Below, in pieces: positions 37,001 to 45,400 of a stretch of DNA of 64,000 nucleotides. Both the position numbers and the translations under genes were made by a program. The DNA lies in NCBI GenBank assembly GCA_049645705.1, contig JBARUK010000042.1, positions 59,393 through 123,392 on the forward strand, given 5' to 3'. Source of the stretch: JBGNFV01 sp049645705 (GTDB lineage Bacteria; Bacteroidota; Bacteroidia; Cytophagales; Cyclobacteriaceae). Each line of letters opens with the position of its first letter. Position 1 is the stretch's first letter. A model generated the notes under the pieces. That model did no database searches and was not told where the DNA came from. It saw only the letters and a list, made by a program, of their open reading frames with translations.

Positions 37001-37846
37001 ATGCCTAAAGCTTATCGCAGAGAATTGAGAAAGATAGAAGCTGACTTTTTGGAAGAGCTTAATCTCTATGAAAAAGTTTTGAAAGCCACAAGGTTCTTAT
37101 CCTTAAATCAGCATGGGATAAATACTACAGGCCGAGGGGTGAGAGCTGTTAAAATTTTTACCCGGCAGACTTTAACCGGAATATCATTGAAAAAGATTTT
37201 GCCCAAGCCCTCTCCAAAGCAACCTGGAGAAAACGATTTTTGGGATATTGGATCTATAGCATCTCTATCACGTAACTTACTGGAAGGGTATTTAAGCTTA
37301 AACTATTTTGGTCTTGAGCAAATTTCGGGCAGTGAAGCTGAGCTACGTTTCTTTATTCTACAATTACATAAAAACACGGAGTGGTTTAGCATTAGAAAAC
37401 GAGAGATGGATAAAAAGGAATATGACCAATTTGAAGAAGGAATAAAGGAGCAAAAAGGTAGGGTGAAAAATCATCCATATATGAAACTCCTATCATCAAA
37501 TCACCGGAAAAGGGCAAAGCAGGGTAATGAGATGTACAAAACAAAATATGACTTTGAAAAAGAGTTTTTTGTTTGTGAGAATTTGACAAAATACTATAGG
37601 TTACTTTCAAATTTTGTTCATCCAACCCCATTATCAACAGAACGCACAGATGATGAGAAAGGAAGAGGCGTGGGTTCGGATAACGATATAGGATATTGCC
37701 TATCAGGCATGATGCTAGGCAGAAAATTCCTTGCAGCTAGTACTGTTGGTGTTGCAGATATATTTCCGACAGAATTAGGCGAGAAATACCATAAGGTTAT
37801 TGATCCGATACGACCTCTTCTATATAAAGGTTTTGAAAGAAAATAA
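37001..37846 (+). CDS. DUF5677-like hypothetical protein
   Basis: 281 residues, mostly helical and basic, no signal or membrane helix. IASLSRNLLEGYLSLNYFGLEQ and CENLTKYYRLLSNFVHPTPLS resemble the two helical motifs of DUF5677/HEPN-like proteins found in defence and toxin loci, where an H-P turn follows a histidine-containing helix. Family membership is tentative. It is AT-rich relative to the gliding genes, stands alone between repeat islands and may be part of accessory DNA with the convergent TIR-like gene downstream. Confidence 0.6.
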   Translation: MPKAYRRELRKIEADFLEELNLYEKVLKATRFLSLNQHGINTTGRGVRAVKIFTRQTLTGISLKKILPKPSPKQPGENDFWDIGSIASLSRNLLEGYLSLNYFGLEQISGSEAELRFFILQLHKNTEWFSIRKREMDKKEYDQFEEGIKEQKGRVKNHPYMKLLSSNHRKRAKQGNEMYKTKYDFEKEFFVCENLTKYYRLLSNFVHPTPLSTERTDDEKGRGVGSDNDIGYCLSGMMLGRKFLAASTVGVADIFPTELGEKYHKVIDPIRPLLYKGFERK

Positions 37847-37949
37847 GAATAATCACCGTATAATTTCAAAATTCGGCATTTACCAAAAGGTATAAAATTG
37901 AGCTATGAAGTAATACCTATGATAGTCTGTTTTTTCCTCACCCGCTACT

Positions 37950-38501
37950 TTACCTACTAAAAAAATTTTTGAGCAATTTAAATCCCCCGATAACAGCTAA
38001 GGCATTTACTCCAATTTTTTTAAGCTTAGCTTTTCCAGCTATACTGATTGCATGATTTATAAGTTGCCGTATATTATTTTTTTTACCTAGATAATCTGTA
38101 TTGTCTCCTGTCAGGGTAACGTATTGTGTTATCTGTGGCAGAAAGCTCCCCAGATCAGTACCTTCTTTCGCCAATACTATGACGGGCTTTCCCGCCATAT
38201 AAGCCATTCCGGACTCTACGTGAAGCATTTCAGAAAGTCCAGTAGATTTTTTTCCGGTTACTACATCCTTCTGTACATACCGTGGAGTGGCAACTACTAC
38301 CACAAAATCTGTATTTTCTATATTTTCTTTCATGTGGGTAGCTATACTCAAAGGTGCCGCATCATGTCTGCCAACTGTCCCTACTGGCTTCACATTTAGT
38401 TTTCTCAATGCACCTTCTACAAACTCTACGAACTCACGGTCCTCATGTCGGAGTGAACAGCTTATGAAAGCTCTCTTTATTTTACTAGCTGGTTTCCCCA
38501 T
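37950..38501 (-). CDS. TIR-like / nucleoside-processing-fold protein
   Basis: 183 residues. KRAFISCSLRHEDREFVEF opens like a TIR_2-type or nucleoside 2-deoxyribosyltransferase-like fold. FVVVVATPRYVQKD and MLHVESGMAYMAGKPVIVLAKE carry the conserved glutamate (E in HVESG) at the position where NAD-cleaving TIR proteins place their catalytic residue. The C-terminal 35 residues are basic and weakly hydrophobic (IGVNALAVIGGFKLLK) and could touch a membrane. Such proteins are often effectors in anti-phage systems, but no sensor is adjacent except the DUF5677-like gene. Function inferred only. Confidence 0.65.
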   Translation of the reverse strand: MGKPASKIKRAFISCSLRHEDREFVEFVEGALRKLNVKPVGTVGRHDAAPLSIATHMKENIENTDFVVVVATPRYVQKDVVTGKKSTGLSEMLHVESGMAYMAGKPVIVLAKEGTDLGSFLPQITQYVTLTGDNTDYLGKKNNIRQLINHAISIAGKAKLKKIGVNALAVIGGFKLLKNFFSR

Positions 38502-38701
38502 TTTTATAGGTTTTCAATTTAAAATAGCTAACATATCAACCATTGTTCCATTCTACATATCCTGCCAATTAGGCAGTGAGGAATATTTATCTATTTGATT
38601 ATTAATCATATAGTCAATTAAATATTTCTGCCATATTGACTTTTCGGCCGTAAGTAGATTAGGACAACAGGGTCTCCCAAATACACTACAAAGCAAGTCA
38701 G

Positions 38702-38990
38702 TCTGGCATGTATCCCCCAGAGTAGCGCAGAAAGGCTCCGGCTACCGCAACTCCTTGCCCCCCAGAGTAGCGCAGAGAGGAATCGGAAACCAGAACTCCC
38801 GGCCCCCCAGAGTAGCGCAGGGGTGCTAGTTGGTTACTGAGTGCCTTACCGATGGGGACCCCCGCATACGCAGGGGATAAGTACTAGACGATGGAGTGAA
38901 AGTAGCTTACTAACTACCTTACCGATGGGGGCCCCGTTGCACGGCGCCCGTCATTCGACGGGGACTGGTGCCAGAAGATGGGGCCTGCTG
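38702..38990. repeat. Repeat island B1
   Basis: Two 45-base units and a partial third (GAGTAGCGCAGAAAGGCTCC and variants), then a CCCCCGC-ATAC-GCAGGGG hairpin whose right arm has one mismatch, and CCCGTC-ATTC-GACGGG, abutting the 3' end of GIY-YIG copy 2. Nothing else is seen in 38502-38701. Confidence 0.8.
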
Positions 38991-38993
38991 AAT

Positions 38994-39287
38994 TTAATTG
39001 ACCAGGAACTGCTCAAACAGGTCTTCCCACTCCGGGTTCATCGAATTGATGAGATTTTCTTTGAAGGTACGTTTATAACGCTTTATGAGCTGTTCGCGGC
39101 GGAGGGCATCGGCGGCGTTGTCAAACTCTTCGTAGTATAGCAGCTTGCAGCAGTTGTATTTGGCCGTAAAGCTCTTCCGTATCTTATCGCGGTGCTCGGT
39201 AGTTCGGCGGAAGATGTCGTTTGTAAAGCCGGTATAGTATACCGTATGGTGTACATTACTTATAATGTATACGTAGTATATGCGCAT
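38994..39287 (-). CDS. GIY-YIG nuclease family protein, copy 2
   Basis: 97 residues, differing from copy 1 at only a few positions (DIFRR for DLFRR; DNAADALRRE for DDAADALYRE). All GIY-YIG motif residues are kept: YVYIISN, YYTGFTND, RR, and the ALRREQLIKRYK helix. The flanking sequence on both sides is the same repeat family as around copy 1, and similarity extends through the 70 bases upstream of the start. Preservation of both reading frames implies that the protein is functional or that the duplication is recent. Confidence 0.92.
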   Translation of the reverse strand: MRIYYVYIISNVHHTVYYTGFTNDIFRRTTEHRDKIRKSFTAKYNCCKLLYYEEFDNAADALRREQLIKRYKRTFKENLINSMNPEWEDLFEQFLVN

Positions 39288-39900
39288 ATAGCTGGTTTTT
39301 CAAAAGAGGCCGTAAATATACTACTTTTTCGCACTAGCCCCCCGACTCCAGCACTAGTCCCCGCTGAATAGCGGGGCCCCCCAGAGTAGTGCAGAGAAGC
39401 CACGGAAACCACAACTCCTTGCCCCCCAGGGAAGCGCAGAGAAGCCACGGATACCACAACTCCTTGCCCCCCAGGGAAGCGCAGAGAAGCCACGAAAACC
39501 AGAACTCCCGGTCTCCCAGGGAAGCGCAGGGGTGCTAGTTGGTTACTGAGTGCCTCACCGATGGGGATCCCGTCATGCGACGGGAATTGGTGCTGTTAGC
39601 TTGCAGTGTACCTCACCGATGGGGACCCCCGCATACGCGGGGGATATGTGCCAGAGGATGGGGTGCTAGTTGGTTACTGAGTGCCTTACCGATGGGGATC
39701 CCGTCATGCGACGGGAATTGGTGCTAGAAGTTGACTGAGTACCTCACCGGTGGTTTTTTTGGGTCTGCAAAATTATTAGCTATCTACCTTACCGATGGGG
39801 GCCCCGTTGCACGGCGCCCGTCATTCGAGGGGGACTGGTGCCAGAGGATGGGGTGAAAGTAGCTTACTAACTACCTCACCTAAGGGGGCCGCTGGCAGTC
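39288..39900. repeat. Repeat island B2 upstream of GIY-YIG copy 2
   Basis: The common 70-base leader, CCCCGCT-GAAT-AGCGGGG, about three and a half 45-base units (39378-39530), then five roughly 60- to 110-base units, each ending in ACCGATGGGG plus a hairpin (CCCGTC-ATGC-GACGGG twice, CCCCGC-ATAC-GCGGGG, and a damaged ATTC hairpin) and a TGGTGC string. The island fades out near 39900; 39901-39984 is plain sequence. Confidence 0.85.
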
Positions 39901-39984
39901 GGATTTAATAACCTGGTATTCATGTTCAACCGCCGATAAGTATCAGAGGCCAGGTAAGTTCTTGGTAGTTGTCAGAATACGGTC

Positions 39985-40920
39985 TCACTCCTTTGTCCAG
40001 ATGCGCGTGTTGAGGTTTAGTTCGTGGATGAGTACGGCATTCAGGTATATGATGTCGTACAGGATCATAATGTCTTCGAACCTGAGGTTAGACTCGAAGT
40101 ATTTTGGCTCAAACAGATCTGTGTTGAAGGCTACGCCACAGTATACCCTGTTGTGTGCAAAGGATATGTAGACAGGATTCTCATTGCGATTATACAGATC
40201 CAGTATGGCTTCCATTATAGTAGGTGTAAGCAGGTAGCGGGCCTCATGCTGGTCCGTTCCGGTTACGTTGAAGTGCTCCTCAAAATCAGGATTTTCCATA
40301 TCGATAGACTCACGCTCCCGCTTATTACGGAAAAAGGGAATGTCTATATTGATGATCTTCCTGGGCCGTACATATGTGTATCCTGAGAAGTGCTTGTTAA
40401 AGTCGGCATGGAATAGCAAACCGCGGAATATCGTATGATAGGTAGAATTTTTACCGGACTGTACTTTCTTCTGCGTGTGTATCTCCGAGCAGCGGAAGTC
40501 TGTCTTGTCTATGACACCATATATCAGGTCTTCTCCATGGAAACGATCGTACTTATCTGTAAACAGCCCACTGGACCAATATTCCTCTTCGCTCAGAGAG
40601 CCATTGGGTACGTACTGCCATTGCGCATTGATAAAGTGCACCAGTTCAGCCACGATCTCGCTTTTGTACACGATCCGGTAGGCCTTTCTTTGCAGATACA
40701 CCAGCAAGCCCACGATAATCAATGGTATACCGGGTAGTATGGCATACCCCTGGTGGTATTTCCCGGCCACAAAGATCACTACTACTGCCAGTACCACCAT
40801 GAGTACGTAGTATTTGTAAAGGCCCTTTCGCCGACTCTCCATGCTTTCGCGCTTGCCCAGCAGGCCCGTCTGGTAGAAGTCGTGAAGTTCCTCTTCGCTA
40901 AGCTTACGCACGGGAGTCAA
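39985..40920 (-). CDS. DUF3137 family membrane protein
   Basis: 311 residues. Two adjacent transmembrane helices near the N-terminus (YYVLMVVLAVVVIFVAG and YAILPGIPLIIVGLLVYL) are followed by a cytoplasmic beta-rich domain (TDKYDRFHGEDLIYGVIDKTDFRCSE; FRGLLFHADFNKHF) that matches DUF3137. Genes of this family commonly lie beside lemA, as here, where the truncated lemA overlaps its start by 17 bases. Function of the pair is unknown, though an envelope or lipid role has been proposed for LemA. Confidence 0.85.
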   Translation of the reverse strand: MTPVRKLSEEELHDFYQTGLLGKRESMESRRKGLYKYYVLMVVLAVVVIFVAGKYHQGYAILPGIPLIIVGLLVYLQRKAYRIVYKSEIVAELVHFINAQWQYVPNGSLSEEEYWSSGLFTDKYDRFHGEDLIYGVIDKTDFRCSEIHTQKKVQSGKNSTYHTIFRGLLFHADFNKHFSGYTYVRPRKIINIDIPFFRNKRERESIDMENPDFEEHFNVTGTDQHEARYLLTPTIMEAILDLYNRNENPVYISFAHNRVYCGVAFNTDLFEPKYFESNLRFEDIMILYDIIYLNAVLIHELNLNTRIWTKE

Positions 40921-41305
40921 ACATATTAGCTACATCTACATTCTGTCTTTCAGTAGCAGATGCCTGAAAGACGTTTTTGGGCTGCAGGTTCATAAATCCG
41001 GCTACGATGTTTTGCGGAAACATCTGCACATTGTCGTTATAGCTGGTTACCGTGGCATTGTACGTTCGCCTGGCGGCAGATATCTGAGCCTCTGCCTCGT
41101 TCAGGCTGCGTTGCAGGTGCAGGAAGTTTTGCTGCGACCTTACCTCGGGGTAGGCTTCTACAGCTACCATAAGCTTATCTATCCGGCTGGCGGCCTCCTG
41201 GTCCAGGCTCAGCTTTTTCTCCATGCTCATTTGGTCCCAGTCTGCCGTGTTACTACGCAAAGTAAATGCTATCACAAATGCGCTCGAAAAGTCGTGATGC
41301 AACAA
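40904..41305 (-). pseudogene. lemA: N-terminally truncated LemA family gene
   Basis: The 133-codon frame ends like LemA: SLDQEAASRIDKLMVAVEAY, ENFLHLQ-type QQNFLHLQRSLNEAEAQIS, and FPQNIVAGFMNLQPKNVFQA. LemA proteins are usually about 190 residues with an N-terminal transmembrane helix and an RYDLIPNLV motif; both are missing, and the first 25 codons read as unrelated sequence. Homology starts near ATG 41230. The three upstream frames show no LemA-like sequence, so the 5' part was lost, perhaps by recombination near the repeats at 41.5 kb. Confidence 0.7.
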
Positions 41306-41553
41306 TAGTACAATTTTGGCTAATCATACCCGACTGAAGCTTATACTATACGCCAGGTATAGGCTACATATAGGATAGGTACAGGATCACCGAAGTAGTT
41401 ACGAAGGGAAGACGAAGCAGAGACGAAGCAGTTCGGGGTATTGTGGGGGTGATTTGCCTGGCTAACAGGCATGAGTTTGGTTATGAAATATAGATAAAAT
41501 ACAAATAGGTGTCAATGGGTATAATTTTTATTTAGCGCTTATCCTTGTTGCAT

Positions 41554-41745
41554 AGCGGGCGCTATTCAGCGGGGACAGGTGCCAGACGATGAGAACTGGG
41601 ATGGTGCCAGACGCCAGTAGCCTACCTCACCGCCGGGGGGGCCATTGCATGGCGTCCGAATCGCGCTATCGCTTGTCCGGGAACAGGTGCCAGATGATGG
41701 GGATTCCATTGCATGGGCGCCTCTGCTGCTGTAAGAATTATCCCG
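41554..41745. repeat. Degenerate hairpin-repeat island
   Basis: Contains GCGCTATTCAGCGGGGAC, a GGTGCCAGACG string twice, ACCTCACCGCCGGGG and ATTGCATGGCGTCC, all variants of the island consensus. 41306-41553 has no recognised feature. Confidence 0.6.
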
Positions 41746-41774
41746 CGACTCACTCGCCCGGGTGAGAAACAAAT

Positions 41775-41800
41775 AAAGGCCGTCCTCTGGGACGGCCTTT
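41775..41800 (-). terminator. Rho-independent terminator of precursor gene P1
   Basis: Perfect stem AAAGGCCGTCC / GGACGGCCTTT around TCTG, 22 bases beyond the stop of the precursor gene at 41822-42049, with A/T runs on both sides. Confidence 0.8.
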
Positions 41801-41821
41801 ATTATAAGTGAAGAAGGTACT

Positions 41822-42049
41822 TTATATCGTAATAGGTTGCTCTTCTTCAGGATCTATCGGCTGCGTAAGCACCGGCTCCTCTTCATCTGTCATACACTTT
41901 GTGCCTCTGATAGTTGCACATATGTCAGGGCATCCGCTTCCGACACAGGTGGCTGTGGCTCCGCCTGCAAACAGATGCGTCTGAGTGGGCTCGATGTTGG
42001 TTACGAAACTGGTTATTTCCAGCTCGTCCAGACTTAGTCTTTTTTTCAT
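41822..42049 (-). CDS. Pinensin-type lanthipeptide precursor P1
   Basis: 75 residues. The leader MKKRLSLDELEITSFVTN matches the class I/pinensin-type leaders of Bacteroidota (L-S-L-D-x-L..SFVT). After a GG pair (LFAGG, residues about 27-31) comes a cysteine- and threonine-rich core (TATCVGSGCPDICATIRGTK, CMT) and an acidic proline-rich tail. The four cysteines and the serines and threonines are suited to thioether formation after LanB-type dehydration. It is closely related to P2 at 55470. No modification enzyme is adjacent; a subtilase gene and a broken exported protein lie just upstream. Confidence 0.8.
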   Translation of the reverse strand: MKKRLSLDELEITSFVTNIEPTQTHLFAGGATATCVGSGCPDICATIRGTKCMTDEEEPVLTQPIDPEEEQPITI

Positions 42050-42244
42050 AGTATTGGTTTATAGATAATTTACTTATGGGTACATTTACCTGTATTAATG
42101 CTGAAAAAATAATTTTTGATAAAGTTTGTCTTTAGTTTATCTCTTCAGCTCAAGTAATGGAAAGTATACTATTTTTAAATTGCTTAAAAAATAAGGGTTT
42201 ACCCTCAAATTTTACCAGGAAAGGATGCAAGGATACTGAAAGCT

Positions 42245-42272
42245 AAAAAGCCACCTGCATGGGTGGCTTTTT
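42245..42272 (-). terminator. Rho-independent terminator
   Basis: Stem AAAAAGCCACC / GGTGGCTTTTT with loop TGCATG, downstream of the frameshifted gene at 42289-42625. No other feature is seen in 42050-42244. Confidence 0.8.
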
Positions 42273-42288
42273 GTCATTTTCATTTTGT

Positions 42289-42625
42289 TTATGCCCCTGG
42301 TCCCGGGATCACATGGGCGCATGGCTGCATAGTGCTGTAATATGCCATGACAGGTATACCCGAGCCATTACTATAGGTCTGTATGGAGTAATATCCGCCG
42401 ACTGTGAGGTTGACGCTGCCTACTTTGATGAGCATAAGAAAACCGTCACAGGTATAGAAGGTAATAGTATCGCTGGAGTAATATTGCTCTACCCTGCCCT
42501 CATAGGTCGTATATGCATAGCGGGCCTCAGATACCTTTACTGACTCTAATGATGCTTCTCCAAAGCTAATAGTAATAGAACAGCATGAGTGCGCTCAGTA
42601 CGAGCGTGCTTAAAATCTTTTTCAT
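42289..42625 (-). pseudogene. Small secreted protein frameshifted in its signal peptide
   Basis: ATG 42625 starts MKKILSTLVLSALMLF, a good signal peptide, but stops after 19 codons. The next frame, entered at about 42580, continues without interruption (SFGEASLESVKVSEARYAYT) through a glycine- and tyrosine-rich sequence with two cysteines to a stop at 42289; total 337 bases, 112 codons plus one. No start codon exists in the second frame, so one base appears lost or miscalled. The product would be an exported protein of about 111 residues of unknown function. Confidence 0.6.
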
Positions 42626-42823
42626 AGTCTTTCTTTTTATTACAATTACCTCACACGAGGATTTCATAACATACTATTTTTGAGTTATAATCCAAATTAT
42701 AGAGCTATAAGTAGTTTTTAATTGGATTAAATGCTCTCCTGAATCATTTCCCTTTTTCTCATACTCCTATTACCGGATGGGGGCATTGTAAGGTGCGCCC
42801 CTGCTGCAGCTATGTTTAATTAC

Positions 42824-45097
42824 TTACCTGCGAAACAGGTCTCCGGAGAGGTTACCCGTTACTACCAGCGCAAAGTCCTGTGAATTTCTGATGTTACTGG
42901 CATGTACCTGTATCAGGCATTTGCCCGGCGCAGGGTCATCTATTCTGGCAATCTCCACATTATTCAGCTGGTCAGGTCCTTTGAAGTTTCCGGGCTGCTC
43001 ATTGAATGCCTGGTTGCCCACTTTTTTTATCTTTTTCCCATTTGCAGGCTGGTAGAGTATCATGAGGTTTACGATATTTTGTAATCCGCTCCCGGGCAGG
43101 TCAGTATAGGCGAGACACACCCTCAGGGGCAGACCGCCGTTTACGTCCACAAGCCATCGAAAATATTTACCTGTCCGGGTCAGCTTCATTTTCTCATTAT
43201 CACTATCCACGTATAATAGCGACAGGTCAGGTTGCTGCTCATTAGGGATGGTGTTTTTCATGTCTACGCAGCCAAACCCCTGGTGGTAGTTGGGTATGCC
43301 GTCGTATCCTTCAGTGGCATCCGGCCCGGTAAGCTTTCTGGTACCATTGATGAGTGTAGCCTTAATGAGCGCAGCACTCGGGTTCTTGTGGTCTTCCTTT
43401 TTTGTATAATATTCCCTTACCATGGCGGCGCACCCGGCTACGAGCGGGCAGGCCATACTGGTGCCTCCCATATATCCGTAATGCTTGTCCAGCACGCCCC
43501 AGTAGTGCTTGGCCTTACCCTCAGAGGATCTGGCTGATATAATATCGGTACCGGGTGCTACCAGGTCCGGTTTGATCCTTCTGTCTGTACACGGCCCCCT
43601 GCTGCTAAATGCGGCCATCCCCTCCTTATTACCTGATATGAGTTCGTCGCCTATAGGAGGATCAGGGAAGGTAGGTCTGTACTTATCTTTATAACTGAAT
43701 GTAGAGAAGCCGCCCTCGGTACGGTCTGATCTGCTGGCCCCTACTGTAAGCACGTTTTTGCCGGACCCCGGAGAAGCAATAGAAAGCAGGTCTGTGAACC
43801 CGGGCTTTACATTTACAGGATCATTACTACTGCCTTCATTCCCCGCCGCAAATACCAGGAGCATGTCTCTCCTTTCAGCTATATAATCGTCTACTTCTAT
43901 GGAGTTGCTGGTATAATATGAGTGGGTTTCGGCCCCCCAGCTGTTATTATGTATACGGGCACCTGTGGCATATGCTTCCTCAAAAAGTTCACTCAGATCT
44001 ACAGGTAATCCGCTCATGCTTCCTCTTGCATCCATAAGTGACTGAAAGACTAACCTGGCCTTTGGTGACACCCCTTTGTATTTACCGCCGGAGGCAGAAC
44101 CATCACCCAGTACAGAGCCTGCCACATGTGTACCATGCCCGTGGGGGTCTGAATAGTCGTTTTTTCTTCCCCGGGCATAGGCTTTTATAAGTCTGTTCCG
44201 GAGGTCAGGATGATTCTCATCTATACCTGAATCGGCTACGGCTATGATCTGCCCCTCACCTTCGTATTCGAAAGGCTCGACCTTGTCTTTATAACAGTAG
44301 TCTATGGACATCAGCACTCTGGCTCTGTCATTATAAAACTCCGGGGTTATATACTCCTCTATCCTGGATACCTCAGGATGAGACCTGATCTGGCTCATTA
44401 TCCTGGTCCCGGGGTTTTTTATCCTTACTATTCTTCTTCCAGTCCCTACTACAGTCACCTTTTTGCCATTGAGCCAGCCTGTAAGGTCTTTCTTGTTTCC
44501 GCCAGCGTGAATCTCTAGATCATACAGCTTTTCTTCTTCCTCATCTACTTTGGCAGATAATCTGGTCATCACCGGCGTTTGCTCGTGATCATACGCCACT
44601 ACGTTTCTTACATAATTATGTTTTCTGAGCCAGGTGACTATTTTTGTATTTGTTCTTATGATATACTTAAAGGAGGGCAGGTACTCCAGCAGGTCAATTT
44701 TCTTTTTGTCCAGGTCTTTTTTTACAGAGGGCATCAGGGGCCCTTTTAGCTGTAGTATGTAATGGCTGTCTATAAACAGGTCAAAGTCTATACTTGTGAA
44801 GTCATCTTGTCCCGGGTCATCCGACTCTATAAAGACAAACCCTTCTGAGCCACCCAATCCGGAAAAGTCAACGTTGGCCGAAGCGGCTTGAATATCTTCC
44901 CGCCATAAGGGGCGGGGCTCTTCCAGGGTTTGATCTTCTATTTCCTGAATGATGAGCCCCTCATCACGCATGATTTGAATGTTTTCTTCGGTAGCGGTAC
45001 CTGTGACCAGGCTATCGGCAGATTGAGAAGCTTCCAGAAGCTTCTCTGCAAGTTTGACTTCCGATTCTTCCATACAGTGGACGACTATCTCTTTCAT
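42824..45097 (-). CDS. S8 family serine peptidase (subtilase) without signal peptide
   Basis: 757 residues. Catalytic triad visible: D289 in VADSGIDENHPDL, H321 in HGHGTHVAG, S547 in GGTSMACPLVAG, with the oxyanion asparagine in RIHNNSWG. Residues 1-270 form a long prodomain-like region that begins MKEIVVHCMEES and lacks a signal peptide, so the enzyme may be cytoplasmic or use another route. The C-terminal 120 residues are beta-rich (P-domain-like). Lanthipeptide leaders are often removed by subtilases; lying next to precursor P1, this protein is a candidate, but general proteolysis is just as possible. Confidence 0.9.
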   Translation of the reverse strand: MKEIVVHCMEESEVKLAEKLLEASQSADSLVTGTATEENIQIMRDEGLIIQEIEDQTLEEPRPLWREDIQAASANVDFSGLGGSEGFVFIESDDPGQDDFTSIDFDLFIDSHYILQLKGPLMPSVKKDLDKKKIDLLEYLPSFKYIIRTNTKIVTWLRKHNYVRNVVAYDHEQTPVMTRLSAKVDEEEEKLYDLEIHAGGNKKDLTGWLNGKKVTVVGTGRRIVRIKNPGTRIMSQIRSHPEVSRIEEYITPEFYNDRARVLMSIDYCYKDKVEPFEYEGEGQIIAVADSGIDENHPDLRNRLIKAYARGRKNDYSDPHGHGTHVAGSVLGDGSASGGKYKGVSPKARLVFQSLMDARGSMSGLPVDLSELFEEAYATGARIHNNSWGAETHSYYTSNSIEVDDYIAERRDMLLVFAAGNEGSSNDPVNVKPGFTDLLSIASPGSGKNVLTVGASRSDRTEGGFSTFSYKDKYRPTFPDPPIGDELISGNKEGMAAFSSRGPCTDRRIKPDLVAPGTDIISARSSEGKAKHYWGVLDKHYGYMGGTSMACPLVAGCAAMVREYYTKKEDHKNPSAALIKATLINGTRKLTGPDATEGYDGIPNYHQGFGCVDMKNTIPNEQQPDLSLLYVDSDNEKMKLTRTGKYFRWLVDVNGGLPLRVCLAYTDLPGSGLQNIVNLMILYQPANGKKIKKVGNQAFNEQPGNFKGPDQLNNVEIARIDDPAPGKCLIQVHASNIRNSQDFALVVTGNLSGDLFRR

Positions 45098-45194
45098 GTT
45101 ATACTATTTTTATTTTGTAAGGCATAATGTACAAACTGCCCAGCCATATCAGATGGCAGGCAGAGGTATTATTACGAAACTACATTGTTATTGA

Positions 45195-45213
45195 CTTTCT
45201 ATTGTATAGAAAG
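45195..45213. promoter_or_regulatory. Inverted repeat between divergent genes
   Basis: CTTTCTAT-TGT-ATAGAAAG, an 8-base perfect inverted repeat centred 107 bases upstream of the subtilase start and 197 bases upstream of the ferritin-like gene. The position fits an operator for either; no regulator is identified. The rest of 45098-45400 has no other feature. Confidence 0.35.
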
Positions 45214-45400
45214 AAAAATTGTTAGAGCTAAGCGGCCCTTATTTTGTCAGGTGACATCATCGGATCGAACTATTAAGTAATCTTACTTTCAAAATAAAAC
45301 CCTGCTATCTCTGTTTACCCACTTACATTTCGCGAGCTTAACCAATTAATAATCAGATAGTATAAGAAAGCCTTGATAACCGGAATCAAAACCAAACCAT

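Noticed and set aside
17171..41745. Integron attC sites
   Set aside because: The hairpins have very short stems and tetraloops, and no integron core motifs or integrase gene are visible.
42259..42543. A 94-residue + strand ORF
   Set aside because: Antisense of the frameshifted secreted protein at 42289-42625; no hallmark of its own.
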